Shown here: positions 32,763-40,205 of the stretch, one piece after another | Position numbering within the stretch: the first letter of the stretch is position 1 | Layout: the number at the start of each line of letters is the position of its first letter | Source of the DNA: Aureimonas ureilytica DSM 18598 = NBRC 106430 | Lineage (GTDB): Bacteria > Pseudomonadota > Alphaproteobacteria > Rhizobiales > Rhizobiaceae | DNA: 64,000 bases | Assembly: GCF_000382705.1 (NCBI RefSeq) | Contig: NZ_ARQE01000006.1 | Coordinates: forward strand, 220,840-284,839 | Reading direction: 5' to 3' | Position numbers and translations under genes: made by a program | Notes under the pieces: generated by a model | The model's database searches: none | What the model saw: the letters and a program-made list of their open reading frames with translations, nothing else | Told to the model about the DNA's origin: nothing

Positions 32763-33899
32763 TCAGAACGTCATGACGTAGTTGATGGTCGAGTAGTGGA
32801 CCGCGCCGCTGTAGCGGAACGTCACCTTGATCGCCGGGGCGATGCGGGCTTTGCGCTGCGCCTCGGGAACGTCGAAGACCGAGGGCACATCGATCACGAC
32901 CGCAGGCGAATAGTCGCCGTTCGCATCGAGATCGCGGGCCACGAGGCCAGCACGTGTCGCCAGGCGCATCACCGTTCGGGCAGCAGAGGCGAGCGTCTGC
33001 ATCCCGTCATCGTCAAAGGGCACCTTGGGATTGTTCAGGAAGATCCCGAGCAATTCCTCTTCGGTGCGTGCGACGATCCAGTCTGTGGCATGGATCTCGT
33101 CGATGAAGACGTTCGGCGTCAGCGTCGATCCCTCGACGGTGAAGTTCCGGCCGCCAATGTTGACGTAGGCGTTCGCCATGTGGCCGGCGGCGAGGCTTTG
33201 ACCGAGTTGTGGCACGAAGCCCGTGACAGCCTGAACGACCGCAGAGCCCTTCCCGAGCGGCGTGATGCCGGCGAGGTCCTTGAACTTCGCCGTGTAGCCG
33301 CTGTCGGCATCGTCGAAGGTGAAGGTGCCGCATTTGGCTGCGAGGGCGAAGCCTGGATATTCCGCCGGGGTTGCCGAGTAGAACACCGCCGTGCGCTCGT
33401 ACTTGCCCTTGTTGCGGGCTGCGAGCGTGGCCGTGTCCGTCGAGCTCTCGGTGCCCGCCGCGTTCGAGGTGATGACGTTCAGCTTGTTGTTGGCCTCGGC
33501 CCACGAGACCAGCCCATCGAGCGTGGCCGTGTCGCGAAGCGTGGCCTCGACATCGATCCAGTACCAGCCGTTGTCGTATTCCTTGATCAGGTCGAGCTGG
33601 GCGGAAAGCTTCGCCGCATCGATGCCGGTTGCGTCGTACCAGCCGGCCTTGACCTGGATCGGCCGCGGCTGCTGCGAGAACGCCGCCAGCGCTGCCTGAT
33701 AGAACGGCTCGGAAGACGTCCAATCGGCCGCCACCTCGTCGATCGACCCATAGGCCCGTGTGCGGATAGCGGCAGTGAGCTTGCCGGTCTTCGCCGTGGA
33801 CGTCAGGAAGAGCGGCACACCGAAGCCTCGACGTGCCGGGAAGGCATCGCGGCGGTCAACGGTGACGTTGACGACGCGCGAATAGGGCAGTTCAGCCAT
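32763..33899 (-). CDS. Tail sheath protein (DUF3383 type)
   Basis: A 378-residue protein. VNVTVDRRDAFPARRGFGVPLFL, the mid block WYWIDVEATLRD and the C-terminal RIAPAIKVTFRYSGAVHYS region match the DUF3383 sheath family. Its presence is the strongest evidence that the phage has a contractile tail. Confidence 0.83.
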   Translation of the reverse strand: MAELPYSRVVNVTVDRRDAFPARRGFGVPLFLTSTAKTGKLTAAIRTRAYGSIDEVAADWTSSEPFYQAALAAFSQQPRPIQVKAGWYDATGIDAAKLSAQLDLIKEYDNGWYWIDVEATLRDTATLDGLVSWAEANNKLNVITSNAAGTESSTDTATLAARNKGKYERTAVFYSATPAEYPGFALAAKCGTFTFDDADSGYTAKFKDLAGITPLGKGSAVVQAVTGFVPQLGQSLAAGHMANAYVNIGGRNFTVEGSTLTPNVFIDEIHATDWIVARTEEELLGIFLNNPKVPFDDDGMQTLASAARTVMRLATRAGLVARDLDANGDYSPAVVIDVPSVFDVPEAQRKARIAPAIKVTFRYSGAVHYSTINYVMTF

Positions 33900-33952
33900 G
33901 GGGCTGCGCTCCTCTGGATGGCCCTAGTTCGGGCGGTTGATTTGGGGTTGTG

Positions 33953-34444
33953 TCAGGCGCGCCCGAACTCGAACGGCGCGGTCTCGATGACGTCGATCGG
34001 CAAGCTGTCGCGAACCTCGGCGTGGATTTCGATGTCCATCTGTGCGCGCGGCTGGTACCGCTCGTTCAGGATTTCCGTGACGCCGCGGATCGAGCTCGTC
34101 TCAGCGATCGTGAGCGGCGCAAGACCTTCCAACGCCGTCAGCACCTGCGAGGCCGTCTTGACCTTTCGCAGAACGCCCTGTCCAGCTTTGCCGTAGACGT
34201 TGAGAGAATACCGGAACATCCAGGGGCGAACCGGCGCTTGCCGGTGCTGCTCATTCGGCGAGGCGCCCGTCTTGGTGTACGCCTGGTCCGTCGGGTGCTC
34301 CCGGAGCGGCCCCGAGAGGGTCAGGTTCATCACCGCATATGGGTCAGGCGGGGACTTGGTGTCCTGATAGGCATAGATCAGCGGCACGCCCATCACACCC
34401 GAGAGCCAGGCCCATAGTTTGTCAGCTACCTCGTCTTCGGTCAT
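33953..34444 (-). CDS. Tail completion / neck protein (LIC_12616-like)
   Basis: A 163-residue protein. EVADKLWAWLSGVMGVPLIYA ... PYAVMNLTLSGPL ... FRYSLNVYGKAGQG fit the family of phage neck/tail terminators found next to sheath genes. The ATG at 34444 overlaps the upstream stop (ATGA). Confidence 0.7.
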   Translation of the reverse strand: MTEDEVADKLWAWLSGVMGVPLIYAYQDTKSPPDPYAVMNLTLSGPLREHPTDQAYTKTGASPNEQHRQAPVRPWMFRYSLNVYGKAGQGVLRKVKTASQVLTALEGLAPLTIAETSSIRGVTEILNERYQPRAQMDIEIHAEVRDSLPIDVIETAPFEFGRA

Positions 34445-34779
34445 GTCGGCGGCCTCAGAAGCCCGAGGATGCCCTTCGTGTATGCGCCGCGGCGCTGCCA
34501 GTCGTCGATCGACAGGACGACATAGCGCTGTCCGCCCTCTTCGATTTCGTCGTTCACCGCAATCCGCTCTGCAGTGAAGATGGACGCCTGTGCCTCGTTG
34601 CGGATGCCCTCGGGCAGGTTCTGCACCTCCGAGCCTTTTAGGGGCTGCACAGACGCGATGATGGTTTTTTTGACCTCGGGCCCGGCGACCCACTTCCCGC
34701 GCACCCATGCTCCGTTCTTGCGGATCAGAGAGACCGTCCCGCCGGTGACGGAGTTGATGACCTTGGAAACATCAAGCAT
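34441..34779 (-). CDS. Head-tail connector-region protein
   Basis: A 112-residue beta-rich protein (GTVSLIRKNGAWVRGKW; VKKTIIASVQPLKGSEV; RYVVLSIDDWQ). The layout resembles phage head-closure or stopper proteins in this position. Exact role not assigned. Confidence 0.65.
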   Translation of the reverse strand: MLDVSKVINSVTGGTVSLIRKNGAWVRGKWVAGPEVKKTIIASVQPLKGSEVQNLPEGIRNEAQASIFTAERIAVNDEIEEGGQRYVVLSIDDWQRRGAYTKGILGLLRPPT

Positions 34780-35278
34780 CGTCCACCTTCCACGTCACAC
34801 GCTGCCGCATCTCGCCGGTGTCGATGAGCGGGTTGGAGGAGCCCTTGAGCGCGATCGTGACCGGGCTGTTAGGTGGCGACGCAAGGGAAGTGATTTCGCC
34901 TTGGATGTGCCCTTGGGCGAGGATGCCGAGCTGGTCGAGACTGTTTCGGAGTGGCGAGCCAGACCGCAGAGCGAAGCCAGAAGAGCCGACCATGAGCGTC
35001 GATCGGGCAGCAGCGATCATCGCGCGCCGGTACTTATCTCGGTTCTCCCGCATGGCATTGCGCATGAACGGCCGTTCCGGTACGGGCCCGCCCCATCCAC
35101 CGCCAGATGCGCCGCCCCGCGTCCCGAACTCGTTCCAGACGGCGCGCTGCACGATGTCCGCACCGGCCTTGCCCGCTGGGAACCCGACTTTCACCTTGCT
35201 CGGCCCTCGATAGAGCGCGGCTAGTGCCTTATGGCCAAGCCACTGGATGCGCCGTTCGAGACGAGCCTTGAACATCAC
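34772..35278 (-). CDS. Neck protein, HK97-gp10-like
   Basis: A 168-residue basic protein. KVKVGFPAGKAGADIVQRAVWNEFGTRGG, read as two blocks around AVWNEFGT, followed by VPERPFMRNAMRENRDKY is the hallmark of gp10-like neck proteins (NEFGT, PxRPFMR). It probably completes the head-tail junction. Confidence 0.75.
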   Translation of the reverse strand: MMFKARLERRIQWLGHKALAALYRGPSKVKVGFPAGKAGADIVQRAVWNEFGTRGGASGGGWGGPVPERPFMRNAMRENRDKYRRAMIAAARSTLMVGSSGFALRSGSPLRNSLDQLGILAQGHIQGEITSLASPPNSPVTIALKGSSNPLIDTGEMRQRVTWKVDDA

Positions 35279-35679
35279 GCCACCATGGGACCGGAGAAGT
35301 TGGCGCGCATCAGCGCCAGGTAGCGCTGGCCGTAGACGGTGGAGGCGAGGCCGTCCCCCGATGCCGCGCCGCCAGAGCCCGAACCCTGCGCGCCGTAGGT
35401 CACTTCGACCTCACCAACGCGCTCCTTCGTGATCGGGCCGGCATACTGACCAACGCTCGATGTCGCGCCGCCGGATAAGGCACCGTCAACGATGAGCGTG
35501 TGAGCGGTCAGAAGCATGATGGCCGGGGCATAGTCACCCTCCAGCCATCGGGTTCGATCAGGCGCACCCACCGTCCCGGCCGCTTCGTCCAGCACGGCCT
35601 GAACGAGCGGTTCGCTTATGGGTGCGAAGACCGGGTATCGGGTCATGAAGTCCGAATAGGTCGGGACGGTGAAAGCCAT
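35275..35679 (-). CDS. DUF4054 head-tail adaptor
   Basis: A 134-residue protein. TYSDFMTRYPVFAPISEPLV and APAIMLLTAHTLIVDGAL fit DUF4054, with the usual Gly-rich loop before GDGLASTVYGQRYLALMR. It lies between capsid and neck genes as in related myophages. Confidence 0.78.
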   Translation of the reverse strand: MAFTVPTYSDFMTRYPVFAPISEPLVQAVLDEAAGTVGAPDRTRWLEGDYAPAIMLLTAHTLIVDGALSGGATSSVGQYAGPITKERVGEVEVTYGAQGSGSGGAASGDGLASTVYGQRYLALMRANFSGPMVA

Positions 35680-35924
35680 CAGCGTGCGACCTCGCTCTTG
35701 CCCACCTTCGGGGTCGGCTGCTCGTCTTTGCCGTCCTTCTCGGCTTCAGGATCCGGCGATTTGCCGACCTCGTGCAACATGCCGAGCGAGACCCAGGACT
35801 TGACCGGCTCGGCCGCCTTCACGCGCTCCCAGTTAGGAACCGCAGCCGTGCGGCCGGGGCCGATTGTGAGGCCGGCAACCGTGAGATCGGCACCATGCTC
35901 GTTTTTGACGTTGATAGCGGTCAT
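35679..35924 (-). CDS. Small head-region protein, tandem paralogue of the 35927 gene
   Basis: An 81-residue protein. INVKNEHGADLTVAGLTIGPGRTAAVPNW lines up with VTIKNTGVGAIVLPVHGITVPGNGSAEV in its neighbour (core blocks GLTIGPG and GITVPGN), followed by a similar strand-helix segment. A disordered charged tail ends the protein. It may be a head decoration or fibre element. Confidence 0.6.
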   Translation of the reverse strand: MTAINVKNEHGADLTVAGLTIGPGRTAAVPNWERVKAAEPVKSWVSLGMLHEVGKSPDPEAEKDGKDEQPTPKVGKSEVAR

Positions 35925-35926
35925 GG

Positions 35927-36277
35927 TCAGTCCGCCTTGTTCTCGGTGACGAATGCCGCCTTCTCGACATCGGACTTGGCGTCGAAGCCCTGCACCGCTT
36001 CCTTGCGAAGCGACTTGGTGACCTCGGCGCCGTCCGCTGTGACGACGAACCAGCCTTGGCCCTTGTCCTTGATGGAGTAGGCGACCGCCTCAGGCTCATC
36101 ATCGGTGCCGACAATAAGGCGCTTGGCCTTCAGGTATGCGGCTACGACCGGGTGACCGGTCGCGCCCTGCCACGCGAGGCTATCGACCTCGGCCGAACCG
36201 TTGCCGGGCACGGTGATACCGTGGACCGGAAGGACGATGGCGCCGACGCCCGTGTTCTTGATGGTGACCGTGCTCAT
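35927..36277 (-). CDS. Small head-region protein, tandem paralogue of the 35679 gene
   Basis: A 116-residue protein directly after the capsid gene. The N-terminal half (VTIKNTGVGAIVLPVHGIT; GHPVVAAYLKAKRLIV) resembles its downstream neighbour. The rest (SIKDKGQGWFVVTADGAEV) is a second small domain. Probably a head-associated accessory protein. Confidence 0.6.
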   Translation of the reverse strand: MSTVTIKNTGVGAIVLPVHGITVPGNGSAEVDSLAWQGATGHPVVAAYLKAKRLIVGTDDEPEAVAYSIKDKGQGWFVVTADGAEVTKSLRKEAVQGFDAKSDVEKAAFVTENKAD

Positions 36278-36280
36278 GGC

Positions 36281-37219
36281 TCAGATCCCATCCAGATAGC
36301 GCATCGCGCCAGGGCGACGGACTTCGACGCCGCCAAGACGGAAGATGCCGGGCACCTCGTACTTCAGCAGGCGACGCTCGGCCTCCAGCCAGCGCAGCGG
36401 CATGGGCACGTGCATCTTCACCACCGCCGGATCACGGCGATAGGCGACCAGACGAGCGGAGTTGCCTGCGCCTGCCGTCTCCAGGCCCCAGACTGCGCGG
36501 ATCGTCAGCGGGCGGCCGGTGCGCACGGTGTAGACGTTGGCGCGCTGGATGTGCTCCAGCACCGTCGTCGTCATCGTGGGGTCGAGGCGCTTGGTGGCGA
36601 TCAGCTCGTACTGAGCCTGCGGGATCAGGACCGTATCGGCCTGCTCGATGCCGTTGGAGCCGATGAAGATGGCCGAGAGAACGGTGTTGAAGTCCTTCAG
36701 GATTTCGTCAGCCGTCTTGGTCGCCCAGGTCGCGGTGCCGGCAGCACCGTTCGCCGCCACCAGCGCCGTCACCGACGCCGTGTTGACGAGGCCGGTCTTG
36801 CCGAGCTTGGCGCGGCCGAGGAACGCAGTGTTGTCGACGTATCGCTCGTAGGCGCGACGGGCTGCGTCGGCGCGATCATCCGTCAGGCGAATGCCGTACT
36901 GCTGAGCGTGCGACAGTTCCTCGAGATTGTAGCGATAGCCGATCGCGGCCATGGTGACCCGGCTGTCGCCCTTGTCGAGCTGGACGTCCACGAAGGGGAT
37001 GTCGTCGCCCTCGGCAGCGAACTCGCGGGCCTCGCCCATGTCGTCGCCCATCGAGAAGAAGTCGATCTGCTTGATCCACTCCGGCGCGGTGTTGTCGACC
37101 GGCACGAGCTCCCGGTACTGGAAATCGGGATAAGCGCGGGCGTAGATGCCCGGCTCGATGTAGTTCTGCGCGGTTCGCAGGAAGTTCAGCGCCAGGGAAG
37201 GCGCGTCCGTGGTGAACAT
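36281..37219 (-). CDS. Major capsid protein (DUF2184 type)
   Basis: A 312-residue protein starting MFTTDAPSLALNFLRTAQNY at the ATG at 37219. DFQYRELVPVDNTAPEWIKQ, SRVTMAAIGYRYNLEELSHA and TVLIPQAQYELIATKRL match the DUF2184/encapsulated capsid family with an HK97 fold. It follows the cement and protease genes, the usual order. Confidence 0.85.
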   Translation of the reverse strand: MFTTDAPSLALNFLRTAQNYIEPGIYARAYPDFQYRELVPVDNTAPEWIKQIDFFSMGDDMGEAREFAAEGDDIPFVDVQLDKGDSRVTMAAIGYRYNLEELSHAQQYGIRLTDDRADAARRAYERYVDNTAFLGRAKLGKTGLVNTASVTALVAANGAAGTATWATKTADEILKDFNTVLSAIFIGSNGIEQADTVLIPQAQYELIATKRLDPTMTTTVLEHIQRANVYTVRTGRPLTIRAVWGLETAGAGNSARLVAYRRDPAVVKMHVPMPLRWLEAERRLLKYEVPGIFRLGGVEVRRPGAMRYLDGI

Positions 37220-37232
37220 GGTCGTGCCCCCC

Positions 37233-37694
37233 TTACTTGGTGACGTTGAAGCGGACGCGAGCGAGGCCGTTGTTGCCCGTGGTCGTGTCCATCCATTCGG
37301 CGCCGGCCAGCAGCTGGTTGCCGCTGTCAGCATTCGTGAGGCCGCCGGTCGGGGTCATGTAGACCGCATCGCCCTGGGCGACCGCGACCAGCGCCGTGAC
37401 GAAGATCGTGCCGTTCCGCAGGCAGCCGAGCTGGTCGTACTGGCGGAAGACGTTGCCCTGCGCAGCCGGGATGGTGCGGTCGGCGACGGCGATGCCGGCG
37501 AACTTGCCGCCCGCCGTGGGCTTCTTCACCGTGTCATCGGTCGCGCCGTAGACCACAGCCGTGCCGAACGGAATGTCGCCGGTGCCCGCCTCGCCGATCA
37601 TGGACGTGATCCACTTCGGCTCGGTCGTGGCGATCATGCCGGGATAGCCCTTCGCGACGGGCTCGCGGGTGTAGCTCACATTCGGGAACGCCAT
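37233..37694 (-). CDS. Head cement / decoration protein
   Basis: A 153-residue beta-rich protein. YPGMIATTEPKWITSMIGEA, FGTAVVYGATDDTVKKP and QGDAVYMTPTGGLTNADSG fit the Gp24-type structural cement family that stabilises capsids. It precedes the capsid gene by 13 bp. Confidence 0.78.
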   Translation of the reverse strand: MAFPNVSYTREPVAKGYPGMIATTEPKWITSMIGEAGTGDIPFGTAVVYGATDDTVKKPTAGGKFAGIAVADRTIPAAQGNVFRQYDQLGCLRNGTIFVTALVAVAQGDAVYMTPTGGLTNADSGNQLLAGAEWMDTTTGNNGLARVRFNVTK

Positions 37695-37697
37695 CGG

Positions 37698-38831
37698 TTA
37701 GGCCTCCTTCTTGGCGTCGGAGCGCCAGGCGTTGCGGTCACGCTCGAGCATCTGCGTGTAGGCGTCGGAGACGTTCGTCGGTGCGGGAGCGGCGTCACCG
37801 ATCGCGGCGCGCAGCGGGTCGGCGCCGGCTGCCTTCTTCGCGTCCTCGGCGAGGATGTCGAAGCGGGCATCCAGATAGGCTTCGGTCTTGCCGGCCACCG
37901 CCGCGTCGCCGAGCTTGGCAGTCACCACGGCCTTGCGGATCGCAGCATCGGACAGACCGGCGGTCTTCACGTCCTTGGCGATGGCACCGGCCAGGGCGAT
38001 GAGGTCGGCTCGCTCCTGCACGCGCTTGTCGAGGTCGGCGTCGGACAGGATCTTGCCCTTCGCGTCATCGATCGCCGCGTCCTTGGTGGCGATTTCCTTG
38101 TCCTTCGCGGCGAGAGCGGCGGCATGCGCCGTCTCGGCGTTGGCGAGTTTGGATGCGGAGTCGGCAAGGCGCTGCTGCAGCGTGCCGATCACCGTGGCGC
38201 CCTGATCGGTCACTTCGATCGGGATGCCATCGACGGTAACCGTCTTGAGGCTCATGGGAGGTTCCTTGTCCATGATAATCGGGGCAGCGCCCCATGAACC
38301 GCCGGCGTCATCGCCAATGCGGCATTCCGAGCCCGCACGACCGCGCTGGACGATCGCCAGGTGGTTTGCGCGGATGTTCGTCTGGATCGCGTCGTAGGCC
38401 TCGCCTGTGGGCGTGGTCCCGTCTTCGAACACGAGATCGCAGGTGTAGCCGGCGGAAAGCTCGCGCTTGCCGTCCCTCACCTTCTGGATGGCCGCGCCGT
38501 GCTTCACGATCAGGGGGATGCGAAGGCGCTCGCCGTCCCTCAGCACCTCGCCGCTCGTCTCGCCGACAGCCAGGTCCTTCCAGTTATCGGCGGTGACGGC
38601 TTGGGCCGGGTGATCGTCGGTGACCGGGATGTGGCTGAACGAGGAGAGGCTATCCCGGTGGAACACCTCGCTCTCGGGCCGGTAGACGCGGACGACGGCG
38701 AGTTCAGGCTTGCCAACCTCGCGGCCGGTGTAATGCTGGATGCCCGTGCGGACGATCCGCGCGTCAGCCACCAGATAGCCGTCGTCATGCATCCGCACGC
38801 CGTCGATCGGCGCGGCGTCGATGAATTTCAT
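37698..38831 (-). CDS. DUF2213 prohead protease with a C-terminal scaffold domain
   Basis: A 377-residue protein from the ATG at 38831. The first ~185 residues are the DUF2213 protease (LSSFSHIPVTDDHPAQAVT; KRELSAGYTCDLVFEDG; ANHLAIVQRGRAG, in which His and Ser are likely catalytic). After MDKEPPMSLKTVTVDGIPIE the protein becomes a long coiled coil (LANAETAHAAALAAKDKEIA), which is a scaffold. An internal ATG with an RBS at the junction could yield scaffold alone. Confidence 0.8.
   Translation of the reverse strand: MKFIDAAPIDGVRMHDDGYLVADARIVRTGIQHYTGREVGKPELAVVRVYRPESEVFHRDSLSSFSHIPVTDDHPAQAVTADNWKDLAVGETSGEVLRDGERLRIPLIVKHGAAIQKVRDGKRELSAGYTCDLVFEDGTTPTGEAYDAIQTNIRANHLAIVQRGRAGSECRIGDDAGGSWGAAPIIMDKEPPMSLKTVTVDGIPIEVTDQGATVIGTLQQRLADSASKLANAETAHAAALAAKDKEIATKDAAIDDAKGKILSDADLDKRVQERADLIALAGAIAKDVKTAGLSDAAIRKAVVTAKLGDAAVAGKTEAYLDARFDILAEDAKKAAGADPLRAAIGDAAPAPTNVSDAYTQMLERDRNAWRSDAKKEA
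38254..38265 (-). promoter_or_regulatory. Internal ribosome-binding site and start for a scaffold-only product
   Basis: Within the protease-scaffold gene the minus strand reads AAGGAACCTCCC followed by ATG AGC CTC AAG. The AAGGAA is spaced for an in-frame start of a ~185-residue scaffold. The lambda C/Nu3 pair works in this way. Confidence 0.5.
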
Positions 38832-38867
38832 GGCCGGAGCCCTCAATTGTGGTGTAGCGTCCCGCGC

Positions 38868-39131
38868 ATGGCCGGTTCACAGCTCGACGAGATCGAAGGA
38901 CTTCTGCGGAAGCTCCTCACCCACGTCTTGGACGTGAAGATGAAGTATCACGACATCGATGGCCGGCTGCGTCTGCTGGAGCAGAAGCACGATCAGCACC
39001 ATCAGGCGATGTACGAGTGGTGCGGCCCCGAAGAACTCCGCAAGGTCATGGAGATGGACTTCGACATGGATCTGGCCGAGATGCCGGACGACATCGCCGG
39101 CCTCATGGCGCAGTTCACCAAGCCTAAGTGA
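38868..39131 (+). CDS. Small acidic coiled-coil protein on the opposite strand
   Basis: An 87-residue frame on the plus strand in the only gap between two minus-strand head genes. LDEIEGLLRKLLTHVLDVK and IDGRLRLLEQKHDQHHQAMY are regular heptads, and the C terminus is acidic (MDFDMDLAEMPDDIAGLMAQ). The RBS is weak. A minus-strand frame (39143-38877) also exists but looks less like protein. Called as cargo with moderate trust. Confidence 0.5.
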   Translation: MAGSQLDEIEGLLRKLLTHVLDVKMKYHDIDGRLRLLEQKHDQHHQAMYEWCGPEELRKVMEMDFDMDLAEMPDDIAGLMAQFTKPK

Positions 39132-39951
39132 AGCGTTCGCCACCGATCACAACGATCGCCCGAGCAACGCAGCGACACTGAATGGGCTGGCCGGGCGGAA
39201 GCCCCTGCTCTGCCCCTGTTTCCTCGCCGTAGCGGTATTCCTTGCCATCCAGCGACTTGTGCAGCGACCGAACCCGCTCGTCATGGCTCGTCGTCCAGAT
39301 GTACTCGGCGATCCCTGCCTGCGTGTGGCGCCGACGGTTCAGGTCGCTCGTCAGCTTGGACACCTGATCGCGCGCAATGACCTTTGCCCTCCTGTCTGAG
39401 ATGGCGAAGCGGCTTGTCAGTTCGCCTCGTAGCTGCTTGGCCGTCTTTCCCTGCAGGATCGCGTCCATCACCGCCGTCTTCACGCTCTCGACCGTATCGT
39501 TGGTGAGCTTCGTGATGAGGCTGACGTTTCGCTCGTTCGCATCCTCAAGGTAGTCCGTCAGGTCTTCCTGGGCGACCACGGCCGCGACGTCGATGCCGAT
39601 CGCCGAGCGAACGGAAGCTGCCCATTTCGACGTGTGCCGGCGCGCTTCCAGGCCCAGAATTCCACGGACTAGAGAGCCGGCTTGGGTCAGAAGCTGCGCA
39701 GCCCGGGACGCGAACCGCACCCATAGGCCGCCAGGGATGGCATCGATCACGAGACCGGACCGCTGGCGCTCCATCTCGGCTTCGACCATAGGCAGGATGC
39801 TAGCCTTCACCTCTTCGCTCAGAGCGCGGAGAATGGCTCTCAGCATCTTCAGGTATTCGGTCTCGGCGCCGACGCTGGGATAGATCGGCGAGAGGACGAT
39901 CCGTGAACGGCGGCGATTGCCCACCATGTCCGCTAGACGATATCGAAGCAT
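39124..39951 (-). CDS. Mu F-like minor head protein
   Basis: A 275-residue protein with the Mu F / SPP1 gp7-like C-terminal domain: RAKVIARDQVSKLTSDLNR, AEYIWTTSHDERVRSLHKSL and LPPGQPIQCRCVA. It stands between portal and protease genes. It is a minor head component, in some phages ejected with the DNA. Confidence 0.85.
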   Translation of the reverse strand: MLRYRLADMVGNRRRSRIVLSPIYPSVGAETEYLKMLRAILRALSEEVKASILPMVEAEMERQRSGLVIDAIPGGLWVRFASRAAQLLTQAGSLVRGILGLEARRHTSKWAASVRSAIGIDVAAVVAQEDLTDYLEDANERNVSLITKLTNDTVESVKTAVMDAILQGKTAKQLRGELTSRFAISDRRAKVIARDQVSKLTSDLNRRRHTQAGIAEYIWTTSHDERVRSLHKSLDGKEYRYGEETGAEQGLPPGQPIQCRCVARAIVVIGGERFT

Positions 39952-39980
39952 GGCACGCCAAATCGATAAGGGAGGTCGCC

Positions 39981-40205
39981 ATGAGTGGCGAATACTGGAT
40001 CCAACAAGGTCGCATCTACGGCCCCACGAATGCCGGCGAGTTCCGCATCCAGGACAACCGGATCTACGGACCGCGCAACGACGGTCGGTATCGCATTCAA
40101 GACGGCAGGCTCTATGGCCCTAGGCAGGATGGCCTATGGCGTATCGAAAACGACCGCTTCTACGGCGGGGATGGACCTTTGCCGTTCATGGGTGACGAGC
40201 ACTAG
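39981..40205 (+). CDS. Small four-repeat protein (beta-flower-like), plus-strand cargo
   Basis: A 74-residue protein with a strong RBS (AAGGGAGG, 8 bp before the ATG). It consists of four ~14-residue repeats of the form YxIQxxRIYGPxxxG (WIQQGRIYGPTNAG, FRIQDNRIYGPRNDG, YRIQDGRLYGPRQDG, WRIENDRFYGG). Four short beta units suggest a closed ring such as the 4-fold beta flower. It is opposite to the head genes and ends 4 bp inside the portal stop. Function unknown. Confidence 0.7.
   Translation: MSGEYWIQQGRIYGPTNAGEFRIQDNRIYGPRNDGRYRIQDGRLYGPRQDGLWRIENDRFYGGDGPLPFMGDEH

Noticed and set aside
32796..34196. Long plus-strand frame opposite the sheath gene
   Set aside because: Shadow of the sheath and neck genes; no RBS and a His/Arg/Asp-rich composition.
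37960..37972. Additional GTCTTCAC copies in the scaffold gene (also near 39471 and 54820)
   Set aside because: Isolated copies inside codons for common residues; they lack the extended CAGTCTTCACAT context.
38877..39143. Minus-strand frame in the gap between protease and Mu F-like genes
   Set aside because: Its sequence is Leu/His/Val-rich without domain features; the plus-strand frame at 38868 looks more like a protein.
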